Below the pieces are notes generated by a model, which had not been told where the DNA came from, did not search any database, and saw only the letters and a program-made list of their open reading frames with translations. From Candidatus Propionivibrio dominans (GTDB taxonomy: Bacteria > Pseudomonadota > Gammaproteobacteria > Burkholderiales > Rhodocyclaceae): a stretch of 29,708 nucleotides of DNA. The DNA lies in assembly GCA_016709335.1 (NCBI GenBank), contig JADJNC010000047.1:1-29708 (forward strand), given 5' to 3'. A program made the translations under genes and the position numbers. Shown piece by piece: positions 7,550 to 15,311 of this stretch (positions are counted from its first letter, which is position 1; each line of letters opens with the position of its first letter).

Positions 7550-9036
7550 CTCCGGTCGCGGTGGGATATTTCGATGACCCGCGCCCGTCGCGCGAGTTGC
7601 TCAACCAGCGCGACGGCCGCACTCCGATTGGCGGCATCGAGGTTGGCATCCCACTCGTCAAGCAGATAAACAGGATAGTCTGTTTTGGCGACAATTTCGC
7701 GCAAAACCTGTAATTGCCTTTCGCCCGATGAGAAACCCTTCTTCTGGGCGGCTTCTTCGGCGGCAATGATTTCCTGTGCATCGTCTTCGCCTTCTTCGCT
7801 TGCCGCGGGTGAGGCGTAGCCGGAGTTGAACGCAAAGACCAGTCGATCCTGCGTTGGCCAGTAGTAGGCCTTGCCGTGCAGATGTGCCTTGAGTGCGGCC
7901 AGCAGTGTCGATTTGCCGCTGCCGTTGCCGCCGCGCACGGTGATCAGGCCGGTGGCTGCAGACAGCGCGTGGTGCACGGCATCGGCAAGAGAAGTGCAGG
8001 TGCGCTCTTTTTCGCCTTCCTTGAGAACAATGCGGCCGAAACCGATACGCCCGATAAAGCCGGGATCGGGCAGCGGATGCAGGTGCTCGCTGACCCCCTT
8101 TATGCGCGTCCATACCGCCACCAGATCGGTAAAACCGACCGTGAGCTGATGCATGTCCAGCGTCATTTCGATCTGCCTGGGCAGCGTCGCCGCCAGGGCG
8201 ATCAGCAGCGCCGTATCACCTTCATACTGCACGGCGATCCAGGCGGTGGTCGACAGCACCAGGATCAGCGCGATTATCCCGCTGATGGCGCTCCAGCCTT
8301 CGCGCAGCATGATGGCGTGAATCTGCGCGGACAGCGCTTCGCCAAGGCGCTGCCGGAAATCACGGTGCCAGAAAGCAAAGTTATAACGATTGCCGCTGAA
8401 GATGTTGTCCCAGGCGTTGTAAGTGCGCGCCGTCATGCGGTTCGTCATGCGCTGGTTTTGCAGGTAGGCCGCCGCCAGCGGTGTGCGCATGAACCATTGC
8501 AGGGTGGCCAGAATGACAAAAGCGGCAGCAAAGGCCGTCGGCAGACCGGCGTCGATCTCAAACCCGAGCACCAGCGAGTTGAACAGCAACTGGAAGAAAA
8601 GGCGCAGATGAAACTGCAGGGTAAAGATCAGTTCGAAGCAGACGTGGAAGGTTTCGCTGGTGAGAAAGGGTTCGGTCTGTTCGCGTGCCGCCGTATCACC
8701 CAGCAAGGCCGTCTGGAAACGGTTCTGGCGGGCGAAGTAGAGCATGTAGCGCGAGTAGGCGCCGAAACCGGCGCGCTCGGCAAAAATCCAGCTCACCGCG
8801 CCGGCCAGATAGGAAACCGTTTGCGCCACAACGATCCATTCGAAGAGGCTGGCTGAAATATTGTCTTCGGAGATGTCGCGGGCGATCATGATGATCAGCC
8901 AGGTCGTTGCCGCGCTGCAAAACTCCTGGATCAGGATCATCGCCAGCATGGCGAACATCGCCGAGCCGATCAGGAAGCGGAAGAAGTCGCGGGGCCGGAA
9001 AGCCGTGGGCAGGGCACTGGACCTGGGCGGTGGCAT
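7546..9036 (-). CDS. ABC transporter, fused membrane and ATPase domains
   Basis: A 496-residue half-transporter. The N-terminal part (to about 300) is a membrane domain with hydrophobic segments near 22-50, 67-86, 135-160, 168-185 and 250-270. The ATPase domain follows: Walker A GGNGSGKST at 369-377, signature FSSGERQL at 435-442, Walker B VYLLDE at 456-461 with a following D-loop-like ANLD, and switch His in EISHRD at 492. Only about 58 residues separate Walker A from the signature, much less than usual, and this stretch includes an acidic run SEEGEDDAQEIIAAEEAA, so the helical subdomain seems reduced or replaced. Substrate is not predictable. It is coupled to the downstream SRPBCC protein gene. 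A 15-codon ORF lies upstream. Confidence 0.85.
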   Translation of the reverse strand: MPPPRSSALPTAFRPRDFFRFLIGSAMFAMLAMILIQEFCSAATTWLIIMIARDISEDNISASLFEWIVVAQTVSYLAGAVSWIFAERAGFGAYSRYMLYFARQNRFQTALLGDTAAREQTEPFLTSETFHVCFELIFTLQFHLRLFFQLLFNSLVLGFEIDAGLPTAFAAAFVILATLQWFMRTPLAAAYLQNQRMTNRMTARTYNAWDNIFSGNRYNFAFWHRDFRQRLGEALSAQIHAIMLREGWSAISGIIALILVLSTTAWIAVQYEGDTALLIALAATLPRQIEMTLDMHQLTVGFTDLVAVWTRIKGVSEHLHPLPDPGFIGRIGFGRIVLKEGEKERTCTSLADAVHHALSAATGLITVRGGNGSGKSTLLAALKAHLHGKAYYWPTQDRLVFAFNSGYASPAASEEGEDDAQEIIAAEEAAQKKGFSSGERQLQVLREIVAKTDYPVYLLDEWDANLDAANRSAAVALVEQLARRARVIEISHRDRR

Positions 9037-9080
9037 GGAGAGGGATGCCGGTATTGTGACAAAGAATGGAGCGAGGAAAC

Positions 9081-9106
9081 AAAAAAGCAGACTTGCGCCT
9101 GCTTTT
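9081..9106 (-). terminator. Intrinsic terminator after the lysine-rich micro-ORF
   Basis: Read on the minus strand, AAAAGCAG (9106-9099) pairs with CTGCTTTT (9090-9083) across an 8-nt loop, ending in a T-run at 9086-9081. It separates the micro-ORF from the ABC transporter gene at 9036. Confidence 0.75.
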
Positions 9107-9141
9107 CTGTTCGCCGCGAAACAGGCAGAGCCTGTCCGAGA

Positions 9142-9189
9142 TTACTTCGGGGCGGGTTTTTTCTTTGTTGATTTTTTCTTTGCGGCCAT
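9142..9189 (-). CDS. Lysine-rich 15-residue micro-ORF
   Basis: The peptide MAAKKKSTKKKPAPK starts at an ATG preceded by GGAG with 8-nt spacing and ends in TAA. It has a promoter-like element just upstream (TTGCGA, 18 nt, TATAAC) and an intrinsic terminator 36 nt after its stop, so it looks like a complete transcription unit of about 120 nt. Composition resembles the tails of bacterial histone H1-like or ribosomal proteins, but nothing longer is encoded. It could be a real small basic protein, or the unit could be a small RNA in which the ORF is incidental. No homology claim is made. Confidence 0.5.
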   Translation of the reverse strand: MAAKKKSTKKKPAPK

Positions 9190-9208
9190 GGTGAGGTCTC
9201 CAGTAAAG

Positions 9209-9238
9209 GTTATAAAAAACACAGCGATCTAGTCGCAA
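9209..9238 (-). promoter_or_regulatory. Sigma70-type promoter for the micro-ORF
   Basis: On the minus strand a -35 box TTGCGA (9238-9233) is 18 nt from a -10 box TATAAC (9214-9209). Transcription would begin close to 9202, leaving a short leader with the GGAG ribosome site before the ATG at 9189. Confidence 0.55.
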
Positions 9239-9317
9239 ATGAAGTGTATGCGAAATGAGCTCACGATTGGAATCGACTATTTGTAAGAATTTGTAATCCC
9301 ATCGTGAAATCCAGATT

Positions 9318-9623
9318 TCAGCGGGCGCCCCACGGCATGACAGGCACTGTCGACAGGCTGTTGGCCGGTGCGCCGTCGATCAGCTTGCGGCTGATGGCCA
9401 GATACACCAGTGTGTGGTTGGCCTCATCCCACAGGCGGATGACACGCGTTTCCTTGAAGAAGATCGACGTGTCCTCGGTGAACACCGTGGCTTCTCTGGG
9501 CAGTTTGTCGGGCAGGGTGATCGGTCCGGTCTGCCGGCAGGCCAGCGAAAACTGCGAGGGATCCTGCGCCAGCCACAAACTGCCGCTGACACCGCCGGTA
9601 CGCGCCTGGCTGACGTCGCAGGT
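9318..9623 (-). pseudogene. creA: creA 3' fragment (displaced or duplicated copy)
   Basis: This 306-bp stretch matches the last 306 bp of the intact creA at 20094-20399 without gaps, with about 17 mismatches counted by eye. It encodes the C-terminal 100 or so residues of CreA (SQARTGGVSGS through VPVMPWGAR and the stop), but the N-terminal third, including the signal peptide, is missing, and sequence beyond 9623 is unrelated. Most differences are silent (about 5 amino-acid changes), so the divergence accumulated while both copies were under selection, pointing to origin from a related allele rather than a decaying duplicate. Together with the intact copy it brackets the accessory block. Confidence 0.85.
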
Positions 9624-9736
9624 CAAGCATCTGCGCAAGGTCCTTGAACGGGGGGCATGGGGTATGTCGGATTCAACCTATACGAATACTGGCGAGCAGC
9701 CGTCGAAAATTGCCCTGTCCAGGATACACGGAGTGT

Positions 9737-9765
9737 TTGACAAAACTAAAATCGGTTTTTAGTAT
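9737..9765 (+). promoter_or_regulatory. Strong promoter with embedded dyad, leaderless start
   Basis: A consensus -35 TTGACA (9737-9742) is 17 nt from a -10 TAGTAT (9760-9765). The spacer and -10 contain a perfect 7-bp dyad ACTAAAA-TCGGT-TTTTAGT, well placed for a repressor or autoregulator. The ATG of the ATPase gene is at 9772, so transcription should start at or next to the initiation codon, giving a leaderless mRNA. Confidence 0.65.
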
Positions 9766-9771
9766 TGCGCC

Positions 9772-11016
9772 ATGTATCGACAGCGCCAACTCGCCACTGC
9801 ACTACAGAATGCCCTTGCCGGGTTTCCTGCCGTACTGGTTACTGGCCCCCGTCAATCGGGCAAGACCACTTTTCTCCGGCATGAAGCGGGTGAGCAGCTT
9901 GACTATGTCAGCTTCGACGATCCGCTGGAGCGGGATTTCGCTGCCGTCGATCCTGCCGGCTTCCTTCGGCGATTCGCAGACCGGCCGGTGATTCTGGACG
10001 AAATCCAGTATGTCCCTGAGCTGTTCTCGCATTTGAAATTGCGGATTGATGCCGACCCTGGGCGTTGCGGTCGATGGCTGCTCACCGGTTCGCAGCAGTT
10101 CGGCCTGATGCGCGATGTGAGCGAATCGCTTGCGGGCAGGGTAGGCATCCTTGAACTTCCGCCTTTCTCGTACACGGAATTCCCTCGCTCAAGCCTGGGC
10201 GAGACGCTATGGAACGGCGGCTATCCGATTCCCGCCCTGCACCCCGATCGGCGCGACCTCTGGTTGCGCAGTTATATCGCTACCTACATCGAGCGCGATG
10301 TCCGGCAGATACGCAATATTCCTGACCTGCGCACCTTCAATCAGTTTCTCAACCTGGCAGCAACCCGCCATGGCCAGGAATTTCACACCGCCGACCTGGC
10401 GCGAGAGCTTGGCATGACCCAGCCGACAGTGAAATCCTGGGGAGGTGTTCTTGAGGCGTCCTACATCGCCTACTTTCTGCCGCCATGGTTTCGCAACTAT
10501 GGCAAGCGGGTGGTCAAGTCATCCAAGTTCTATTTCTACGACTCTGCCCTCGTGACCTTGTTGACGCGCCAGCCGGATGCTGCCGCTGCGCTGGCCGGAC
10601 AGATGGGCGGACCGCTGCTTGAAGGCTGGGTTGTCACCGAAGCCGTCAAGGTGTTCATGGCCTTGGGGCGCAAGCCGGACTTGTATTTCTGGCGATCGCA
10701 CGATGGTCTTGAAGTCGATCTGTTGATTGTCATCGACGGCAAGCTGCAAGCCGTGGAGATCAAGCTGACGGCCACGCCGGGCGCCGGCCATGTCGAGCCA
10801 CTCAATCGCTTCCTCGCCGTTGCCGGTGACGAGGCGAACGGTCAAGGGCTCCTCGTCTGCCGTACGGAAAAACAGCGAGCCTTGCCCAATGGACATGTTG
10901 CCCTGCCGTGGCAATCGTTTCCCGAATGGTTGCAGGCGAGACTGGAGAATTCTGGTCTGGCGGCTGGCAAAGTTTCACTCCTGGCGGGAACGCAAATCAG
11001 AGCAAAGAATTCTTAA
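9772..11016 (+). CDS. AAA family ATPase with DUF4143 domain
   Basis: The 414-residue product has an N-terminal AAA_14-type ATPase (Walker A GPRQSGKT at 25-32, Walker B VILDE at 73-77, sensor-like LLTGSQQF near 103-110) and a C-terminal DUF4143 region. Within the latter, a winged-helix-like segment (FHTADLARELGMTQPTVKSW) precedes a nuclease-fold motif, EVDLLIVIDGKLQAVEIK near residue 320, in which the acidic residue and E-x-K match a PD-(D/E)xK arrangement. The family is very common, often in accessory DNA, and its function is poorly understood. The start ATG lies 6 nt beyond a strong -10 box, with no ribosome site. It is the leftmost complete gene of the creA-bounded block. Confidence 0.9.
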   Translation: MYRQRQLATALQNALAGFPAVLVTGPRQSGKTTFLRHEAGEQLDYVSFDDPLERDFAAVDPAGFLRRFADRPVILDEIQYVPELFSHLKLRIDADPGRCGRWLLTGSQQFGLMRDVSESLAGRVGILELPPFSYTEFPRSSLGETLWNGGYPIPALHPDRRDLWLRSYIATYIERDVRQIRNIPDLRTFNQFLNLAATRHGQEFHTADLARELGMTQPTVKSWGGVLEASYIAYFLPPWFRNYGKRVVKSSKFYFYDSALVTLLTRQPDAAAALAGQMGGPLLEGWVVTEAVKVFMALGRKPDLYFWRSHDGLEVDLLIVIDGKLQAVEIKLTATPGAGHVEPLNRFLAVAGDEANGQGLLVCRTEKQRALPNGHVALPWQSFPEWLQARLENSGLAAGKVSLLAGTQIRAKNS

Positions 11017-11347
11017 CAAAAAATTCATAAACAAGCTGTCGGGCTTCTTGCACGCGCTTTTCACCGCTCTTCGAAGGCCTGCCATCAAGGCAGCAACTAG
11101 AGTTGATCAAGATTGCCAGCCACGATAACTCGATACTGTGGCAAAGAAACCAGCGCTGGATTCTTCTGCAGACCTTCCAATAGTACTTTCGGACTATTGC
11201 GGGAAGCTTGAATTGTATGTAATTTACGCATGCCTTCGACTGGTTGTCGCTCACTTCGAACCATCCGCAGTGACCTGGACAAGTTCATTTATTGCGTAAT
11301 ACAAGCTTAGTCATCAACCCTTTTTACAAGACCAAGGGGAACAGACC
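11017..11347. other. Intergenic region before the giant PEP-CTERM gene
   Basis: These 331 nt hold no convincing gene. Short minus-strand frames (such as 10997-11254) have no ribosome site or recognisable product. A weak promoter candidate (TGGACA at 11276-11281, 15 nt, TAATAC at 11297-11302) could serve the downstream gene, which has a clear AAGGGGA ribosome site at 11334-11340. The base composition is noticeably more AT-rich than the flanking genes. Confidence 0.4.
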
Positions 11348-13072
11348 ATGATCAATCTACCCGCGCGCATGCGCGTCAGCGCCCTGGCCAATGCCGTCTC
11401 AGCCGCACTGAGTGGCCTTCATACTACAAACCAGCGCACGGGGCCAAGATATAACAGGTCGAGAGCGCTTCTCCTGCCTGCGCTCTTCGCCACCCTGGTC
11501 GGCAGCGCGCAGGCCGATGCGGTAAATTGGAATACAGATGACAACGGTTCATGGCAAACCGATGCGAAATGGAGCATCAATGCGCAGCCCAGTGCTCTCG
11601 ATGACGTCACCATCGCCGTCGGCGATGATGCGACGGTGCGTACCATCACCTTCGACTTCGGCGATAGCGTGATTTCGTCTCTCACCAGTAAGGAAAACCT
11701 GAATTTCATTAACGGCACACTCACGATCAACGGCGCCTATAACCAGACCTTCGGAACGACGACGATCTCTGGCGGCACGTTGCGGGTGGGCGCCGCATCG
11801 GGACTCGACACGCTCGTGATGACCGGCGGTCGGCTCGCCGGCGCCGGCACGCTGAACGTCGGCAGCCTCACCTTCACCGGTGGCTCCTTGGGTGACGGCA
11901 GCGTGGCTCAGACCTTCAACGCGGCCAACTCGGTGACCTTCAGCGGCACCAGCGAAAAGACGATCACCGGCGGCAACACCATACTGAACCTGAACGGCGG
12001 CGCCACTTGGGCTGCCGGCGCCGGCAGCTTTAATGTCGGCGTCGGGGTGGCCAACGACGGGCGACTTAACATCGCCACCGGCACTACCTTCAGCGACCTC
12101 GGCACCGCGGCGGCTGGCCAGACGCGCTACCTCGGCTACTATGGCGGCGGCACGATCACGAACAGCGGCACCTACACGCGCAGCGGTCTGGGCACCACCG
12201 ACACGTATATCAGCGTCTTCAACAACACTGGCACGCTCAACGTCGACGGCGGTACCATGGCGCTCGGCTGGGGCACCAGCACCGGCGCCATCAATGTCGA
12301 GGCGGCGGGAACTCTGTCGTTCGGGGGCGGCTACACCTACAACATCAACGGCGGCACGGTCACCAACAACGGCACTGTGCAGGTGGCCGGCGGCAACCTA
12401 AACATCGCCGCGGCGGCCACGTTCGCCGGCGGCACGCTCGGCATCAGCGGCGGCACACTGACCGTCGCCGCCGGCGCCACCGTGGGGCCAGTCACGATGT
12501 CGCTGACGAACGGCACCGCGCGCGTCGCCGGCGCGGTGAACGCCAACTCGCTGTCGATGTCGGGCGGCACGCTGAGTGGCCCCGGCACCGTGACCGCCGG
12601 CACGCTCAACTGGACCGGCGGCACGATGGGTGAGAGCCTGCACGGCGGCGGCACGACCACCGTCACCGGGGCGACCACGATCGGTGCCAGTGGCAACCAG
12701 TCGATCTACTACGGCCACACACTCAACCTGAACGGCAATACCAGTTGGGCTTCCGGCGACAGCAGCGCCATTTATATCTACAGCGCCGGCGGGGCCGAGG
12801 GCACGAGCACGCTGAACATCGGTGCGGGCGTTACCTTCACCGACGCGGGCGCGGCCACTGAAGCAGGGATCCGCTACATCGGGTACTACAGCGACGGCGA
12901 GGTTAACAACGCCGGCACCTACACCCGCAACGGGCTGGGCACGACGCAACTCGACAAGTTCGGCAACACCGGCACGGTCAACGTCAACGGCGGAGCGCTC
13001 ACGCTCGGCAACGGCGGCACGAGCACGGGCACGTTCAACGTGGCGTCGGGGGCGACGCTGGGCGTGAAATAG
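11348..13072 (+). CDS. Giant PEP-CTERM repeat protein, N-terminal part
   Basis: First 574 residues of what was probably one gene running to 19233. After a 38-residue extended N-terminal region comes a signal peptide core (RALLLPALFATLVGSAQA, cleavage near residue 57). The mature chain is Gly/Thr/Ser/Asn-rich with short reiterated GGTL, GTVTAG and NGG turns, as in autotransporter-associated beta-strand repeats, so a beta-solenoid surface protein is expected. The frame ends at a TAG (13070-13072) created where this copy reads GTGAAATAGCGG but the sister repeats read GTGAACAGCGG, a one-base net insertion. Ribosome site AAGGGGA is 7 nt before the ATG. Export by Sec is inferred. Confidence 0.8.
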   Translation: MINLPARMRVSALANAVSAALSGLHTTNQRTGPRYNRSRALLLPALFATLVGSAQADAVNWNTDDNGSWQTDAKWSINAQPSALDDVTIAVGDDATVRTITFDFGDSVISSLTSKENLNFINGTLTINGAYNQTFGTTTISGGTLRVGAASGLDTLVMTGGRLAGAGTLNVGSLTFTGGSLGDGSVAQTFNAANSVTFSGTSEKTITGGNTILNLNGGATWAAGAGSFNVGVGVANDGRLNIATGTTFSDLGTAAAGQTRYLGYYGGGTITNSGTYTRSGLGTTDTYISVFNNTGTLNVDGGTMALGWGTSTGAINVEAAGTLSFGGGYTYNINGGTVTNNGTVQVAGGNLNIAAAATFAGGTLGISGGTLTVAAGATVGPVTMSLTNGTARVAGAVNANSLSMSGGTLSGPGTVTAGTLNWTGGTMGESLHGGGTTTVTGATTIGASGNQSIYYGHTLNLNGNTSWASGDSSAIYIYSAGGAEGTSTLNIGAGVTFTDAGAATEAGIRYIGYYSDGEVNNAGTYTRNGLGTTQLDKFGNTGTVNVNGGALTLGNGGTSTGTFNVASGATLGVK

Positions 13073-13158
13073 CGGCACCTACAGCTTCGACGGTGGCGCG
13101 ATCGTCAACGGCGGCACGTTGCGGGTGAACAAGTGGCACGGCCAACATCGCTGCTGCT

Positions 13159-13791
13159 GTGTCCTACAGCGGCAGCGGCAATTTCGTCGTCAGCAGTGGG
13201 CTGCTAAACAGTGCGCTCGGCACCGCGCTAACGCCCGGTAGCCTGACTGTCAGCGGCGGCACCGCACGCTTCGCCGGTACGGTGAACACCGCGGCGCTCA
13301 CGCTGAGCAGCGGAACGCTGAGTGGCCCCGGCACCGTGACCGCCGGCACGCTCAACTGGACCGGCGGCACGATGGGCGAGTCCGCGCAAGGCGGCGGCAC
13401 GACCACCGTCACCGGGGTGGCCACGATCGGCGCCAGTGGCAACCAGTCGATCTACTACGGCCACAAGCTCAACCTGAACGGCACTACCAGTTGGGCTTCC
13501 GGCGACAGCAGCGCCATTTATATCTACAGCGCCGGCGGGGCCGAAGGCACAAGCACGCTGAACATCGGCGCGGGCGCCACCTTCACCGACGCGGGCGCGG
13601 CCACTGGAAGCGGGCAACCGCTTCATCCGGGTACTCCAGCGACGGCGAGGTTAACAACGCCGGCACCTACACCCTCAACGGGCTGGGAACGACGCAACTC
13701 GACAAGTTCGGCAACACCGGCACGGTCAACGTCAACGGCGGAGCGCTCACGCTCGGCAACGGCGGCACGAGCACGGGCACGTTCAACGTAG
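13159..13791 (+). CDS. Giant PEP-CTERM repeat protein, internal frame segment
   Basis: Continuation of the same protein in a second frame, beginning in the tail of repeat copy 1 (SYSGSGNFVVSSG) and running through copy 2 until a two-base net insertion at about 13605-13640, after which the frame is wrong (RLTTPAPTPSTGWERRN). It has no start site of its own and is a reading-frame fragment, not an independent gene. The upstream junction needs two one-base insertions (near 13068 and 13129) to be corrected to join it to the N-terminal part. Confidence 0.55.
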   Translation: MSYSGSGNFVVSSGLLNSALGTALTPGSLTVSGGTARFAGTVNTAALTLSSGTLSGPGTVTAGTLNWTGGTMGESAQGGGTTTVTGVATIGASGNQSIYYGHKLNLNGTTSWASGDSSAIYIYSAGGAEGTSTLNIGAGATFTDAGAATGSGQPLHPGTPATARLTTPAPTPSTGWERRNSTSSATPARSTSTAERSRSATAARARARST

Positions 13792-15311
13792 TGTCGGGGG
13801 CGACGCTGGGCGTGAACAGCGGCACCTACAACTTCGACGGTGGCGCGATCGCCAACGGCGGCACGCTGCGGGTGAACGGTGGCACGGCCAACATCGCTGC
13901 TGCTGTGTCCTACAGCGGCAGCGGCGGGATCCAGGTCAGCGGCGGCACCGCACGCTTCGCCGGTACGGTGAACACCGCGGCGCTCACGCTGAGCAGCGGA
14001 ACGCTGAGTGGCCCCGGCACCGTGACCGCCGGCACGCTCAACTGGACCGGCGGCACGATGGGCGAGAGTCCGCGCAAGGCGGCGGCACGACCACCGTCAC
14101 CGGGGTGGCCACGATCGGCGCCAGTGGCAACCAGTCGATCTACTACGGCCACAAGCTCAACCCTGAACGGCACTACCAGTTGGGCTTCCGGCGACAGCAG
14201 CGCCATTTATATCTACAGCGCCGGCGGGGCCGAAGGCACAAGCACGCTGAACATCGGCGCGGGCGCCACCTTCACCGACGCGGGCGCGGCCACTGAAGCG
14301 GGCAACCGCTACATCGGGTACTACAGCGACGGCGAGGTTAACAACGCCGGCACCTACACCCGCAACGGGCTGGGAACGACGCAACTCGACAAGTTCGGCA
14401 ACACCGGCACGGTCAACGTCAACGGCGGAGCGCTCACGCTCGGCAACGGCGGCACGAGCACGGGCACGTTCAACGTAGTGTCGGGGGCGACGCTGGGCGT
14501 GAACAGCGGCACCTACAACTTCGACGGTGGCGCGATCGCCAACGGCGGCACGCTGCGGGTGAACGGTGGCACGGCCAACATCGCCGCTGCTGTGACCTAC
14601 AGCGGCAGCGGCGGGATCCAGGTCAGCGGCGGCACCGCACGCTTCGCCGGTACGGTGAACACCGCGGCGCTCACGCTGAGCAGCGGAACGCTGAGTGGCC
14701 CCGGCACCGTGACCGCCGGCACGCTCAACTGGACCGGCGGCACGATGGGCGAGTCCGCGCAAGGCGGCGGCACGACCACCGTCACCGGGGTGACCACGAT
14801 CAGTGCCAGCGGCAACCAGTCGATCTACTACGGCCATACACTCAACCTGAACGGAACTACCAGTTGGACTTCCGGCGACAGCAGCTACATCGCTCTCTAC
14901 AGCGCCGGCGGGGCCGAAGGCACGAGCACACTGAACATCGGCGCGGGGGCCAGCTTCACCGATGCGGGCGCGGCCACTGACGCGGGCACCCGCTACCTCG
15001 GTTACTACAGCGACGGCGGTCAACAACGCCGGCACCTACAACCGAAACGGGCTGGGCACGACGCAACTCGACAAGTTCGGCAACACCGGCACGGTCAACG
15101 TCAACGGCGGAGCGCTCTCGCTCGGCAGCGGCGGAACGAGCACGGGCACGTTCAACGTGGCTTCGGGGGCGACACTGGGCGTGAACAGCGGCACCTACAA
15201 CTTCGACGGTGGCGCGATCGCCAACGGCGGCACGCTGCGGGTAAACGGTGGCACGGCCAACATCGCCGCTGCCGTGACCTACAGCGGCAGCGGCGAGATC
15301 GTGGTGAGTAG
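13491..15311 (+). CDS. Giant PEP-CTERM repeat protein, second internal segment
   Basis: Genuine protein sequence in this frame starts near 13640 (SSDGEVNNAGTYTLNGLG) and covers the end of repeat copy 2, copy 3 and most of copy 4, to about 15010. A two-base insertion at about 14066 and a one-base insertion at 14158-14163 cancel each other, leaving about 30 residues of nonsense (SPRKAAARPPSPGWPRS) between them. A two-base loss at 15013-15020 (GACGGCGGTC where copy 5 has GACGGCTTGGTC) then moves the true frame to the C-terminal segment. It is a fragment of the single large gene, without its own ribosome site. Confidence 0.55.
   Translation: MGFRRQQRHLYLQRRRGRRHKHAEHRRGRHLHRRGRGHWKRATASSGYSSDGEVNNAGTYTLNGLGTTQLDKFGNTGTVNVNGGALTLGNGGTSTGTFNVVSGATLGVNSGTYNFDGGAIANGGTLRVNGGTANIAAAVSYSGSGGIQVSGGTARFAGTVNTAALTLSSGTLSGPGTVTAGTLNWTGGTMGESPRKAAARPPSPGWPRSAPVATSRSTTATSSTLNGTTSWASGDSSAIYIYSAGGAEGTSTLNIGAGATFTDAGAATEAGNRYIGYYSDGEVNNAGTYTRNGLGTTQLDKFGNTGTVNVNGGALTLGNGGTSTGTFNVVSGATLGVNSGTYNFDGGAIANGGTLRVNGGTANIAAAVTYSGSGGIQVSGGTARFAGTVNTAALTLSSGTLSGPGTVTAGTLNWTGGTMGESAQGGGTTTVTGVTTISASGNQSIYYGHTLNLNGTTSWTSGDSSYIALYSAGGAEGTSTLNIGAGASFTDAGAATDAGTRYLGYYSDGGQQRRHLQPKRAGHDATRQVRQHRHGQRQRRSALARQRRNEHGHVQRGFGGDTGREQRHLQLRRWRDRQRRHAAGKRWHGQHRRCRDLQRQRRDRGE

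Noticed and set aside
9304..9762. A 152-codon plus-strand frame over the creA fragment
   Set aside because: Mostly antisense to the creA remnant; the tail after 9650 is not recognisable.
10997..11254. An 85-codon minus-strand frame in the gap before the giant gene
   Set aside because: It overlaps the ATPase gene end, lacks a ribosome site and has no recognisable features.
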